Assembly: GCA_030065125.1 (NCBI GenBank)
Contig: JASJDM010000015.1
Span: 22,645-86,644, forward strand
From: Lysobacterales bacterium
Lineage (GTDB): Bacteria > Pseudomonadota > Gammaproteobacteria > Xanthomonadales > SZUA-38
DNA length: 64,000 bases
Direction: 5' to 3'
Part shown: piece by piece, positions 8,995-17,688 of the stretch
How positions within the stretch are numbered: position 1 is the first letter of the stretch
Layout of the letters: every line of letters starts with the position of its first letter
Notes under the pieces: generated by a model
Database searches by the model: none
What the model saw: the letters and a program-made list of their open reading frames with translations, nothing else
Told to the model about the DNA's origin: nothing
Program-made: the position numbers and the translations under genes

Positions 8995-10467
8995 ATGACC
9001 CCTACACAAACAGCCGGCATCAGCGGATTTGGCATGTACGTGCCCTCGCACAGGGTCAAACTGGATCACTGGTGCCAGTGGTACGGCCAGTCTTCAGAAA
9101 AAATCCAGGCCGTGGTGGGCCGGAGCTTCCGCATGCGCGGTCCCAGGGAAAATGTTTACACCATGGCCGCCACGGCGGTGCTTCGGCTGATCGAACAGTA
9201 TGACGTGGACCCGGCCCGAATCCGGTTCCTGGCCCTGGGCACGGAGTCCAGCACTGACAACTCCGCCGGCAGCGTGGTCATCAAGGGCATGCTCAACGAG
9301 ATCCTGCCCGACTACGGCCGCAACCCCATCGGCCGCCACTGTGAGGTGCCGGAGTTCAAGCATGCCTGCCTGGGCGGGATCTACGGCATCAAGAACGCAG
9401 CACGCTTCCTGGCCTGCGAACCCGAGGACACCGCCGCCATTGTAGTGTCCAGCGACGTGGCGGAGTATGCCCGGGGCAGCTCCGGTGAACCCACCCAGGG
9501 CGCCGGTGCCGTTGCAGTGCTGCTGGAAAAGAAGCCCAGCATATTGAGCCTGCACCTGCCCTGGTCCGGCACCGCGTCGGATTACCGCATCGTGGATTTT
9601 CGCAAGCCCATGTCGCGGGTCCACAGTGAAGCCCAGCGGGCCAACGGCCAGATCCGTGACTTTCCGGTGTTCAACGGCAAGTACTCCACCACCTGTTACC
9701 TGGACGCCACCTTGAAGGCGCTGGATGACCTGTTCCGGCGGCGCGGGGTCAGTGCCGGGCAGTACCTGCGTGACCTGGCCGCGGTGTTCATGCACCGGCC
9801 TTATCGCAAGATGCCGGAATCCGGCCTGGCCATGGGGTACCTGCTGGCGCTGGCTCGGGGCGATGAGCAGGACCAGCAGAGCCTGGCCGAGCTGGCCAGT
9901 GAGGCCCAGGTATCAGCCGAGGAGGTGATCAAAGAAGTGACCAGCTCCCCGGACGTCCGCCTGATGGTGGATGACCGTCGGCTGATGGACGAGGCGTTCC
10001 CCAAGGCCAACACCCTGCTGAAAGCCCTGCGCACTCACCACGAATTCACCAACCTGATGGACAAGCTGAGCTTCGGCGCCAACACCATGATGGACATCGG
10101 CAACCTGTACACCGCGGCGCTGCCGGCCTGGATGGCAGCGGGTCTTGAGCAGGCCGCTCATGACGGCACTGACCTGGCGGGCCGGGAGATCCTGCTGATG
10201 GGGTACGGCAGCGGCGACGCCGCCGAAGCGATCCCTGCCTCCCTGGTTCCCGGTTGGGAGGAAGCGGCCAAGAAGATCGATCTGGCCCGAACCCTGGAGG
10301 GCGGTCTGAATCTTGCCCAGCAGGAGTATGAAGATCTGCACGACTTTGGGCTGGGCGAGAACCTGCCCGAGCCTGCCCACGCGGTGTTTTTCCTGGATCG
10401 AATCGGCGACAGTACCGAGGGCACCTTTATCGACCAGGGTATCGAGTACTACTCCTTCCAGAGCTGA
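8995..10467 (+). CDS. HMG-CoA-synthase-like condensing enzyme (thiolase fold)
   Basis: Claisen-type condensing enzyme of the HMG-CoA synthase family, 490 residues. The presumed triad is visible: Glu84 in LGTESSTDNS, Cys125 in FKHACLGGIYG and His267 in VFMHRPYRKMPESG. SSDVAEYARGSSGEPTQGAGAV is the usual segment after the Cys. It is about 100 residues longer than typical bacterial MvaS. The ATG at 8995 has a GGAAGG stretch upstream. No mevalonate-pathway genes are near; it lies between CoA-transferase and leuCD-like genes, with an HMG-CoA-lyase-like gene 4 kb away. A catabolic or specialised role is inferred. Confidence 0.85.
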   Translation: MTPTQTAGISGFGMYVPSHRVKLDHWCQWYGQSSEKIQAVVGRSFRMRGPRENVYTMAATAVLRLIEQYDVDPARIRFLALGTESSTDNSAGSVVIKGMLNEILPDYGRNPIGRHCEVPEFKHACLGGIYGIKNAARFLACEPEDTAAIVVSSDVAEYARGSSGEPTQGAGAVAVLLEKKPSILSLHLPWSGTASDYRIVDFRKPMSRVHSEAQRANGQIRDFPVFNGKYSTTCYLDATLKALDDLFRRRGVSAGQYLRDLAAVFMHRPYRKMPESGLAMGYLLALARGDEQDQQSLAELASEAQVSAEEVIKEVTSSPDVRLMVDDRRLMDEAFPKANTLLKALRTHHEFTNLMDKLSFGANTMMDIGNLYTAALPAWMAAGLEQAAHDGTDLAGREILLMGYGSGDAAEAIPASLVPGWEEAAKKIDLARTLEGGLNLAQQEYEDLHDFGLGENLPEPAHAVFFLDRIGDSTEGTFIDQGIEYYSFQS

Positions 10468-10598
10468 CCCCGGGCCACTTGCCTGCCCACAGTGTCCGGG
10501 CGTCGGGCCGGGCGCCCCACACGACCCCGGTGGAGCCGGTCCGTCTCACGTCCACATGGCTCTCCCGCCACGCAGCTTCCCGGTACTGCGCGAAAAAC

Positions 10599-10624
10599 TA
10601 TAATGATATGATGTTATGTCATAT
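10599..10624. promoter_or_regulatory. Promoter/operator-like AT-rich element upstream of leuC-like gene
   Basis: Within the 228-bp gap before the leuC-like gene is TATAATGATAT (10599-10609), overlapping a 6-7-6 inverted repeat ATATGA/TCATAT (10606-10611 and 10619-10624). TATAAT could serve as a -10, though no convincing -35 is seen. The reverse complement of the 11-mer, ATATCATTATA, recurs at 14032-14042. Confidence 0.5.
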
Positions 10625-10695
10625 TTGGCGGGCCTGACGAGGTGCCGTAACCGCCTCCCCGGGCCGCACCCTGGGCAGCACCCTGGGCGAACAGC

Positions 10696-12108
10696 ATGGA
10701 ACAGACCCTTTTCGACAAGATCTGGAACGACCACCAGGTGGCTGAGCTGGATGATGGGTCGTTCCTGGTATACATCGACCGGGTCTTTCTGCACGAACGG
10801 ACGGGCAGCGTCGCCCTGTCCAGCCTGGCCGAGTCAGGACGGGCGGTGCGTAACCCCGCCCAGGTGTTTGGCACCGTGGACCACATCATCGACACCACCC
10901 CCGGTCGCAGTGACCGGACCCGCATGCCCGGCGGCGAGGCCTTTGTCCGGGCCATGCGTGAGCTGTCCCGGCAGGCCGGCATCCGCTTTATCGACATACA
11001 CGACCGCCGCCAGGGCATCTCCCACCTGGTATCCGCCGAACAGGGAATTGCCCTGCCCGGACTGACGCTGGTCTGTCCGGACAGCCACACCTGCACCCTT
11101 GGGGCCCTGGGGACGCTGGCCTGGGGTATCGGTTCCAGCGAGTGCGAGCACGCCATGGCCACCGAGACCCTGAGGCTGAAGAAACCGGGCCAGATGCAGG
11201 TTCGCTGCGATGGCGAACTGCCTGCGGGAGTTACCGCCAAAGACCTGGCGCTGCACCTGATCGGCCGGCATTCTGCCGCCGGCGGGCGCGGCTTCGCCAT
11301 AGAATTCTGCGGCAGTACCGTGGAGCGTCTGCCCCTGGCGGGTCGGGCCACGCTGTGTAACATGGCGGTGGAGTTCAGCGCCTTCACGGCTCTGGTGGCG
11401 CCGGATGAGAAGACCCTGGCTTACGTGGAGCAGCGGCCGCTGGCGCCAGCCGGCGACCAGTTGGCCTCCGCGCGCCAGTACTGGGAGCGCCTGCACACCG
11501 ACCCGGGCGCCCGCTTTGATCTGCAGTTAACCATAGACGCCGCCGACGTGGCACCCACGGTCACCTGGGGAACCAGCCCCCAGCACGCCGTGGCCGTTGA
11601 CGGCCGGGTCCCGGACCCTCGACACATCGCCGATGAGCAGGAGCGCCGCACCACCGAACTGGCCATGGCCTACATGGACCTGGCGCCGGGAACGGCGGTG
11701 CGTGATCTGGCCATTGACGGAGCCTTTATCGGCTCCTGCACCAACAGCCGCCTGCCCGACCTGCGCGCTGCCGCCGCGGTGCTTGACGGCAATCGGGTTG
11801 CCGACGGCATCACGGCCATCTGTGTCCCGGGATCCAGCGCCATCAAGCGCGAGGCCGAGGCGGAAGGGCTGGACGAGGTTTTCCGGGCAGCCGGGTTCGA
11901 GTGGCGCGAGTCCGGCTGCTCACTGTGCTTTTATGCCGGCGGTGAGGGTTTTCCGACAGGTGCGCGGGTGATCAGCAGTACCAACCGAAATTTCGAGGGC
12001 CGCCAGGGCCGCGGCGTGCGCACCCACCTGGCCAGCCCGGCAACCGTGGCGGCCTCGGCCATTGCCGGCCGCATCGCCGACTGCCGGGAAACCACGGCCC
12101 GCCCATGA
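10696..12108 (+). CDS. LeuC-like hydro-lyase large subunit (aconitase family)
   Basis: Large subunit of a [4Fe-4S] isomerase/(de)hydratase, 470 residues. Cluster cysteines are Cys348 (GSCTNSR), Cys408 and Cys411 (CSLC). The segment VCPDSHTCTLGALGTLAWGIG and the end NRNFEGRQGRG are typical of LeuC. Other conserved stretches differ: AVEFSAFTALVAPDE replaces the usual IEAGAR-type segment, and CSLCFYAGGEG replaces the usual CSMC-L-MNPD segment. No leuA or leuB is adjacent. It is therefore better called LeuC-like, perhaps acting on a methylmalate, citraconate or similar compound. It overlaps leuD-like by 4 bp. Confidence 0.88.
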   Translation: MEQTLFDKIWNDHQVAELDDGSFLVYIDRVFLHERTGSVALSSLAESGRAVRNPAQVFGTVDHIIDTTPGRSDRTRMPGGEAFVRAMRELSRQAGIRFIDIHDRRQGISHLVSAEQGIALPGLTLVCPDSHTCTLGALGTLAWGIGSSECEHAMATETLRLKKPGQMQVRCDGELPAGVTAKDLALHLIGRHSAAGGRGFAIEFCGSTVERLPLAGRATLCNMAVEFSAFTALVAPDEKTLAYVEQRPLAPAGDQLASARQYWERLHTDPGARFDLQLTIDAADVAPTVTWGTSPQHAVAVDGRVPDPRHIADEQERRTTELAMAYMDLAPGTAVRDLAIDGAFIGSCTNSRLPDLRAAAAVLDGNRVADGITAICVPGSSAIKREAEAEGLDEVFRAAGFEWRESGCSLCFYAGGEGFPTGARVISSTNRNFEGRQGRGVRTHLASPATVAASAIAGRIADCRETTARP

Positions 12109-12740
12109 AGCCCCTGCGACAACACCAGGGTGTGGCGGTGCCGCTGTTGCGAATCAACATCGACACCGACGCCATCATTCCGTCCCGGGAAATGAAGCGT
12201 GTGTCCAAGAAAGGCCTGGGCCAGGGCCTGTTTGCCGGCTGGCGCTACCGTTATGAAGGCGACGAAAAGGTCGGTCCGGAACCCGAATTTGCACTCAACC
12301 AGCCGGCTTACGCCGGAGCCAGCATCCTGCTGGCAGGCGCCAACTTCGGCTGTGGCTCATCCCGGGAACACGCCGTGTGGGCGCTGGCGGAGTATGGTTT
12401 CCGGGTACTGGTTGCCCCCAGCTTCGGCAGTATCTTTCGCAACAACTGCATTCGAAACGGTCTGCTGCCGGTGACCCTGCCGGCGGAGCAGGTGGAAACC
12501 CTGGCGGACTCGCTACAGCCCGATCCCCAGCAGCGCCGGATCAAGGTGGACCTGGAAGCCCGGGTCATCGAGACCGCCGATGGTCGGACCCTGGAATTTT
12601 CCATCGACGAGGCCGCCCGGAAGACCCTGCTCGACGGCCTGGATGCCATCGAGGTGACCTTGCGACATGACGACGCCATTCAGGCCTTCAAAGCAGCGGA
12701 CCGGCAGCGGCGCGCCTGGGCCTCGCTGTGGCCTGAATGA
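12105..12740 (+). CDS. LeuD-like hydro-lyase small subunit
   Basis: Swivelling small subunit that completes the active site of the LeuC-like protein, 211 residues. Seen: NIDTDAIIPSREMK near the start, the FAGWRYR substrate-selectivity loop, and the hallmark ANFGCGSSREHAVWAL. It starts in the ATGA overlap at the end of the large-subunit gene. One base separates its stop from the stop of the convergent CoA-transferase gene. Together the two subunits would interconvert 2- and 3-hydroxy dicarboxylates or hydrate an unsaturated diacid. Confidence 0.9.
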   Translation: MKPLRQHQGVAVPLLRINIDTDAIIPSREMKRVSKKGLGQGLFAGWRYRYEGDEKVGPEPEFALNQPAYAGASILLAGANFGCGSSREHAVWALAEYGFRVLVAPSFGSIFRNNCIRNGLLPVTLPAEQVETLADSLQPDPQQRRIKVDLEARVIETADGRTLEFSIDEAARKTLLDGLDAIEVTLRHDDAIQAFKAADRQRRAWASLWPE

Positions 12741-12741
12741 T

Positions 12742-13950
12742 TCAGGCCTGGGCTGACGCAGCCAGCTCGCCTTCCACCACACCCGCCTGCAGCAGGGCTT
12801 CAATTTCCGACTCGCTGTAGCCCGCTTCGCGCAGCACCTGGTGGGTGTGTTCACCCGGCTCCGGCAGGTCATGGCGCAGGCCGAACCGCTGCGCTCCCAT
12901 CTGTACCGGCAGGGCCGGCAGCCTGGCCGTGCCGCCGCCGGGCACCGACACCTCGATCATGCCGCCGGAATGGTTCAGGTGCGGATCATCGATCAGGTCC
13001 TGGGGCTTGGAAATAGGCGCAAATGGCAGGCCAACCTCTTCCAGCCTGTCCATCAGGTCCGCCTTGGAGAACTGCCTGAACACCGCCTGTACCGCAGGAA
13101 TGATCCGGTCGCGCTGCTTGACCCGGTCAGCGTTCAGATCCAGACCCCGGTCCTGGGAAAACTCGGTCAGCTGGAAGGCTTCGCAGAACTGACCCCACTG
13201 GGTATCACTGACCACCGCCACGAACAGCTGTTCCTGGTCGGCGGTCTCAAACACGTCATACACCGCCCAGGCCGATATGCGTACCGGCATGGGCTTGGCC
13301 GGCTCACCGGTCACTGCGTACTGGGCGATATGCTGACCCATCAGGAAGGCGGTGCTTTCGAACAGCGAGCTGGTGATTTGCTGGCCCTTGCCGGTCCGAT
13401 GCCGCTGCTCCAGCGCGGCCAGGACACCCACTACGCCAAACATCCCCCCCAATACGTCGATCACCGAGGCACCGGCCCGCAGCGGCCGGCCCGGCGGGCC
13501 GGTCATGTAGGCCAGGCCGCCCATCATCTGGGTGACCTCGTCCAGGGCGGTTCGATGCTCGTAAGGGCCGGCCAGAAACCCCCGGGAGGAGGCATAGATC
13601 AGCCGCGGGTTGAGCGCTGACATGGCCGGGTAGCCGTACCCCAGCTTTTCCATTGCACCCGGTCGGAAGTTCTCAATCAGCACATCCGCCTTGCGTACCA
13701 GCCGGAACGCCAGCTCGCGACCCTGATCGGATTTCAGATCCACGCAGATGCTGCGCTTGTTGCGGTTGTACATGGCAAAGTAGCCGGCACCGGAACCCAG
13801 CAGCCGACGGGTCTTGTCGCCGCCCTTGGGTTCAACTTTCACCACGTCGGCGCCCATATCGGCCAGCACCAGGCCCACGCTGGGTCCCATGACCATATGG
13901 GAAAACTCCACCACCTGGATGCCGCTGAGGGGTAGTTCCTGTTCCACCAT
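12742..13950 (-). CDS. CaiB/BaiF (family III) CoA-transferase, second copy
   Basis: 402-residue CoA-transferase, a distant paralogue of the 7707-8918 protein. Seen: GIQVVEFSHMVMGPSVG, ENFRPGAMEKLGYG and Asp165 in SVIDVLGG at the catalytic-Asp position. It is divergent from the HMG-CoA-lyase-like gene, with an AT-rich repeat element between them. This arrangement suggests a CoA-transferase that loads the acid and a lyase that cleaves the CoA ester. Substrate not determinable from sequence. Confidence 0.92.
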   Translation of the reverse strand: MVEQELPLSGIQVVEFSHMVMGPSVGLVLADMGADVVKVEPKGGDKTRRLLGSGAGYFAMYNRNKRSICVDLKSDQGRELAFRLVRKADVLIENFRPGAMEKLGYGYPAMSALNPRLIYASSRGFLAGPYEHRTALDEVTQMMGGLAYMTGPPGRPLRAGASVIDVLGGMFGVVGVLAALEQRHRTGKGQQITSSLFESTAFLMGQHIAQYAVTGEPAKPMPVRISAWAVYDVFETADQEQLFVAVVSDTQWGQFCEAFQLTEFSQDRGLDLNADRVKQRDRIIPAVQAVFRQFSKADLMDRLEEVGLPFAPISKPQDLIDDPHLNHSGGMIEVSVPGGGTARLPALPVQMGAQRFGLRHDLPEPGEHTHQVLREAGYSESEIEALLQAGVVEGELAASAQA

Positions 13951-14030
13951 CTCTTTCCCTGACCTGCTCCCGATTTCGCCGACCGGTCCGGGCGATACCC
14001 CAACCAGCGGCCGTTCTGCCTGATAAATGT

Positions 14031-14053
14031 TATATCATTATATCATTAGGACA
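14031..14053. promoter_or_regulatory. AT-rich direct repeat in the divergent caiB/HMG-lyase promoter region
   Basis: TATATCATT at 14031-14039 is followed by ATATCATT at 14040-14047, a direct repeat 20-42 bp before the lyase start. It contains ATATCATTATA (14032-14042), the 11-mer found inverted upstream of the leuC-like gene. ATTAGGACA at 14045-14053 recurs at 39691-39699 upstream of another operon. Likely promoter/operator DNA for a regulator not identified in the window. Confidence 0.5.
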
Positions 14054-14072
14054 GCATCTTCAGCACAGTACC

Positions 14073-15005
14073 ATGCCAACAATCGATATCCTGATCAGCG
14101 AAGTGGGGCCACGGGACGGCCTGCAAAACGCCGGCGCCATTATGCCCACCGAGGCCAAAAAGCGCTGGATAAAAGCCGAGGCAGCCGCCGGCGTGCGTGA
14201 AATCGAGGTGGGCTCGTTCGTCCCGGCCAAGGTTCTGCCTCAACTGGCGGACACCGCGGAGATCGTGCAGTATGCCCGGTCCCTTCCCGGCCTGGACGTG
14301 GCGGTGCTGGTACCCAATCTGCGCGGCGCTGAAGGCGCGGTGGCGGCCGGGGCCCATAAGATTTCCATCCCGTTCTCGGTCAGCGAAACCCATAGCCTGC
14401 GCAATGTCAGACGCAGTCACGAGCAGATGTTCGAAGAAGTCCGCCGCATTCGTGAGCTCATCGATCAACAGGAACACAAACCGCACTTTGAGGGCGGCCT
14501 GTCCACGGCCTTCGGCTGCACCCTGGAAGGGCCCATCTCCGAGGACCTGGTCGTGCGCAGCGCGGAGAAACTGATGCAGGCTGGCTGTGATGAAGTGGGC
14601 CTGTCAGATACCACGGGTTACGCCAATCCGGCCCAGGTGAGCCGCCTGGTGGGCAAGGTCAAGGCGGCGGTGGGAGACGACCGGCTGACGGGGATTCACC
14701 TGCACAACACCCGGGGGCTCGGGCTGGCCAACGTCATCGCGGCGCTGGATGCCGGTATCACCACGGTCGACAGTTCCCTGGGCGGGCTGGGCGGCTGCCC
14801 GTTCGCACCGGGCGCCAGCGGCAACATCGTCACGGAGGACCTGGTGTTCATGCTGGAAGCCATGGGACTGCGAACCGGCATCGACCTGGAAAAACTGCTG
14901 CAGGTTCGCGCGATCCTGGAGCAGTCCCTGGACGGGGAACCGCTGTACGGCTTCACGCCGGACGCAGGTTTACCAAAGGGCTTCCGGTCGGCCAGCGCGG
15001 CCTGA
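14073..15005 (+). CDS. HMG-CoA-lyase-like enzyme
   Basis: TIM-barrel lyase of the HMG-CoA lyase/isopropylmalate synthase superfamily, 310 residues. Catalytic Arg14-Asp15 lie in EVGPRDGLQN, the metal-binding histidines in GIHLHNTRG (209, 211), and the loop cysteine Cys242 in GGLGGCPFAPGASGN. All HMG-CoA lyase hallmarks are present, so it should split a 3-hydroxy-3-methyl-type acyl-CoA into acetyl-CoA and a keto acid. True HMG-CoA is possible, as is a citramalyl-CoA-like substrate given the LeuCD-like neighbours. No clear ribosome site precedes the ATG. Confidence 0.92.
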   Translation: MPTIDILISEVGPRDGLQNAGAIMPTEAKKRWIKAEAAAGVREIEVGSFVPAKVLPQLADTAEIVQYARSLPGLDVAVLVPNLRGAEGAVAAGAHKISIPFSVSETHSLRNVRRSHEQMFEEVRRIRELIDQQEHKPHFEGGLSTAFGCTLEGPISEDLVVRSAEKLMQAGCDEVGLSDTTGYANPAQVSRLVGKVKAAVGDDRLTGIHLHNTRGLGLANVIAALDAGITTVDSSLGGLGGCPFAPGASGNIVTEDLVFMLEAMGLRTGIDLEKLLQVRAILEQSLDGEPLYGFTPDAGLPKGFRSASAA

Positions 15006-15083
15006 TTATCGTCAAGCCCGGCCGTTGCTGGCGGAGGAATCGCGTCCCCCGTGCCGTCGCCACTCATAAACAGTAACGGGATG

Positions 15084-15722
15084 TCAGGACGCGGCCTGGT
15101 CCTCCGACTGCCCCAGGCCGGCTGCCATGCCGCGCTGGACCGCCGACATGCCGGACAGGGCATCACACCAGCGCCGGATGTGGTCATAGCCGGACAGTCC
15201 ACCGTCCAGCCGCTGGACCGAGTTGGCCGCCACGGGGTATCCCAGGGTATCAGCGATGCTCAGGGCGTCGCCGGCCAGGAAGTCACTGGCGGCCAGCTGC
15301 CGGTCCATGACCTCGAGCAGTCGATGGCTGGTCTGCACGAACAGATCCACCACCGAGGCATCGGTTGTTGGATACAGCGTGGAGAAGTAATACTGGCCGG
15401 ACAGCGCTGGACTCAGGTCTGAGGCCAGAATGGCCGCCCACTGCTGGACCCGCGCGCGCTTCGGCAAACCCTTCGGCATCAGCCTCCCGGTCTTTTCCGC
15501 CAGATACTGGGAAATGGCCAGGGTGCCATAGAGGGGTTGATCCAGATCCGGCTCAGCGATGACCGGGACCCGGCCCACCGGGTTGATCCGGAGGAAGTCC
15601 GGGGCCAGGTGCTCGCCCGCAGCCAGGTCTACCCAGATCAGCTCGTAATGCAGCTCCAGCAGCTCCAGCAGCACGGTCACTTTCTGGCTGTTGGCGGTGG
15701 GCGCGGTCCACAGGCTGATCAT
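15084..15722 (-). CDS. Glutathione S-transferase family protein (YfcG/nu-like)
   Basis: GST of 212 residues with the nu-class-like opening LWTAPTANSQKVTVLLELL, then NPVGRVPVI with the cis-proline, YGTLAISQYL (glutathione contact) and a helical C-terminal domain with FLAGDALSIADTLGYP, the usual N-capping box. It overlaps the VOC gene upstream by 4 bp and is probably co-transcribed with it and dctP. Members of this class often act as glutathione peroxidases or disulfide reductases; the role here is unknown. Confidence 0.88.
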   Translation of the reverse strand: MISLWTAPTANSQKVTVLLELLELHYELIWVDLAAGEHLAPDFLRINPVGRVPVIAEPDLDQPLYGTLAISQYLAEKTGRLMPKGLPKRARVQQWAAILASDLSPALSGQYYFSTLYPTTDASVVDLFVQTSHRLLEVMDRQLAASDFLAGDALSIADTLGYPVAANSVQRLDGGLSGYDHIRRWCDALSGMSAVQRGMAAGLGQSEDQAAS

Positions 15723-16588
15723 GCCGGCGTCTCCACCAGTTCGATCAGCTCACCCACGGCACCTGTCATGCAGCCGGCACGGCCGGCGGGCGGGCCCAGA
15801 AGGTCATCGGACCAGGGTTCCAGCGAGTCCACGGCGTAGCTCACCATACTGATCCCCGGTGCCAGCTGCCCGGGATTGACCGGTCGCGGCCCCGCTTCGG
15901 CCGGCATCTGGTCCAGCTCCAGCAGGAAGCCCGGGCTGCCCAGAGGCACGGCCGCAATGGGATGATAATGTTCCCGGGGAAGATCGAATGCCCGGGACAG
16001 CACCGTCACCCGGGCCTCCACCGCCGGTGCGTCCGGCAGGCCGAAACGCCGGGAATAAAAGGACTTCATACCGTCCATGTCGGGGCCACCCAGGATGGTG
16101 ACAAAGGTATGCTCCACCGGGGTGTGGGCCATGGGAAGGTCAAACCCCGGCACCGGCCCCTTGATCTGGGTCAGGTACAAAAGCTCACCCGCCGGACCCA
16201 CCACCTGCATAGCCCGGATCTGGTCGGAAATGGAAAGATCGTCCGGCGGGCCCAGGATTTCAAAGGGAGAGTCCGCCAGTTCGATGGCCAGGCCGTCCAC
16301 ATCCTGCACAACGATTTCCAGGGCGTTCCACCCATGGAATCGGAAGGGCACGAAGTCATCCCGGCTGCCGCGCTCCACCATGCGGAATTCATGGCCCGGC
16401 CTCGCCGCCGGGCTGAGCACGGCACAGGCGGCGCCGGCCATATCCGGCGTACCCCAGGCCCGGGCCTGGTCGGCGCTGACGGCACCCTGCTCCTTCAGCG
16501 ACAGGCCCAGGAAGTCCCGATAGACCTGGACCTGGGCCGACAGGTCGGGGACCGACACAGTGACGCCACAGATCTGCTTGAGGCTCAT
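15719..16588 (-). CDS. Two-domain VOC (glyoxalase/dioxygenase fold) protein
   Basis: 289 residues, two VOC modules. Homologous over its whole length to the 27548-28450 protein: both share the GWNA-EI core, the GPP segment, IRAMQ and GELLYLT or ELLYLT. Expected metal ligands are partly missing: the first strand reads GVTVSVPD with no His, while Glu in RMVER, His in EHTFV and Glu in LLELDQ could remain. It may be an altered-metal or non-catalytic member. It overlaps dctP upstream and the GST downstream, each by 4 bp, in a single leftward operon. Confidence 0.82.
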   Translation of the reverse strand: MSLKQICGVTVSVPDLSAQVQVYRDFLGLSLKEQGAVSADQARAWGTPDMAGAACAVLSPAARPGHEFRMVERGSRDDFVPFRFHGWNALEIVVQDVDGLAIELADSPFEILGPPDDLSISDQIRAMQVVGPAGELLYLTQIKGPVPGFDLPMAHTPVEHTFVTILGGPDMDGMKSFYSRRFGLPDAPAVEARVTVLSRAFDLPREHYHPIAAVPLGSPGFLLELDQMPAEAGPRPVNPGQLAPGISMVSYAVDSLEPWSDDLLGPPAGRAGCMTGAVGELIELVETPA

Positions 16589-17685
16589 CCGGCCTCGCTC
16601 CCGCTGGATGCCTGGCGTCGTATGAATTCCGATTTCCCCTGCTGCACCAGCTCAAAGATTTCCTCGGCGCGCCCGCCAATGGCCTGGATCATGGCCAGGT
16701 GGCTGTCCCGTGCCGCGGCCCGCCAGCGCTCACCCAGCTCAGCATCCGGCTCCAGAATCGTGACCCCGCGGTTGGGCAGGTCCGCATAGAAGCCGTCCAG
16801 CATCTGGCGAATTGCCTCACGACCGTCCTGGCGGCGATCCATGCTGGATGCCACCAGCTGCTGCTGGTCCTGGCTGAGGGAACGGTACCATTCCCGGTTG
16901 GCCACGATGAGTCCCGCGTCAAACGCGTGGCGGGTCAGGGTCAGGTAAGGCGCTTCCCGGGAGATTCCGGCGATGGTGTACATGCCCACGCCGCCCTGGG
17001 CGCTCTCGATCAGGCCGGTCTGCATGGCCGGGATCAGTTCCGAAAAGGTCACCGGTATCAGGTCCGCACCGATGGCCTCGGCGAATACCCGTGAACCCAG
17101 GGCGTTGGACGCGCGCATGGAAAGACCCCGGGCATCTTCCGGCTGTCGCACAGGCCGGGTGGAATAGATGGAAGTCCAGCCGACCTCCGACCACTGCAGC
17201 AGCTCCAGCCCCTTTTCCGCCAGCAGGTCCCGGTAAGCCTGGTCCAGGTAGTGATCCACCACGAAGTCCACCTCCGCCCGGGAATCAAACAGGTAAGGCG
17301 TCAGCAGCAGGCTGAGTTCAGGCACCACGGTGGCCAGGCCCTGCAGGGAAAAACCACCGATCTGGACCCGGCCGCGGCGAATGTTGGCCAGGGCGGTTTC
17401 TTCACTGCCCAGTTCACCGGCGATGAACATTCGGGTCTCGAAACCCTGGGCACCCTGATTGATGCGTGCCTCGAAGCGCTGCCACATCTCGTGCCAGGGA
17501 GTTTTGGGCACGGACAGCGAAGACACCCTCAGCAGTATCCTGCTGTCCTCCGCCGCCGGAGCGCGACCCCCGATGAGCGCGACCAGGCAAAGCAGCACAC
17601 ATGTCAGCGTGCCAATGCCATAATACCGCCCCGGTAAGCAGCGGGATCCGCGTTCCTCCTGTTGCCGGAATCTGGCCATAGGCAT
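16585..17685 (-). CDS. dctP: TRAP transporter solute-binding protein (DctP family)
   Basis: Periplasmic binding protein, 366 residues. A signal segment follows a basic stretch (TLTCVLLCLVALIGGRAPAAE, about residues 27-47, cleavage probably after the alanines). The mature part has FIAGELGSEETALANIRRGRVQIGGFS and ARGLSMRASNALGSRVFAEAIGADLIPVTFSELIPAMQTG, including the arginine segment that binds carboxylates in DctP proteins. Its start lies 3 bp from that of the divergent dctQ, so promoters must overlap coding sequence or one start lies further in. Confidence 0.9.
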   Translation of the reverse strand: MPMARFRQQEERGSRCLPGRYYGIGTLTCVLLCLVALIGGRAPAAEDSRILLRVSSLSVPKTPWHEMWQRFEARINQGAQGFETRMFIAGELGSEETALANIRRGRVQIGGFSLQGLATVVPELSLLLTPYLFDSRAEVDFVVDHYLDQAYRDLLAEKGLELLQWSEVGWTSIYSTRPVRQPEDARGLSMRASNALGSRVFAEAIGADLIPVTFSELIPAMQTGLIESAQGGVGMYTIAGISREAPYLTLTRHAFDAGLIVANREWYRSLSQDQQQLVASSMDRRQDGREAIRQMLDGFYADLPNRGVTILEPDAELGERWRAAARDSHLAMIQAIGGRAEEIFELVQQGKSEFIRRQASSGSEAG

Positions 17686-17688
17686 TGC

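Noticed and set aside
7683..9059. Long minus-strand open frame of 458 codons
   Set aside because: Antisense to the CaiB-type CoA-transferase gene and lacking any family motif.
8995..10467. Mevalonate-pathway HMG-CoA synthase for isoprenoids
   Set aside because: No HMG-CoA reductase or mevalonate kinase genes are nearby, and the protein is about 100 residues longer than MvaS.
10696..12740. Leucine biosynthesis leuCD
   Set aside because: No leuA or leuB adjacent and conserved LeuC substrate segments differ, so the biosynthetic names were not assigned.
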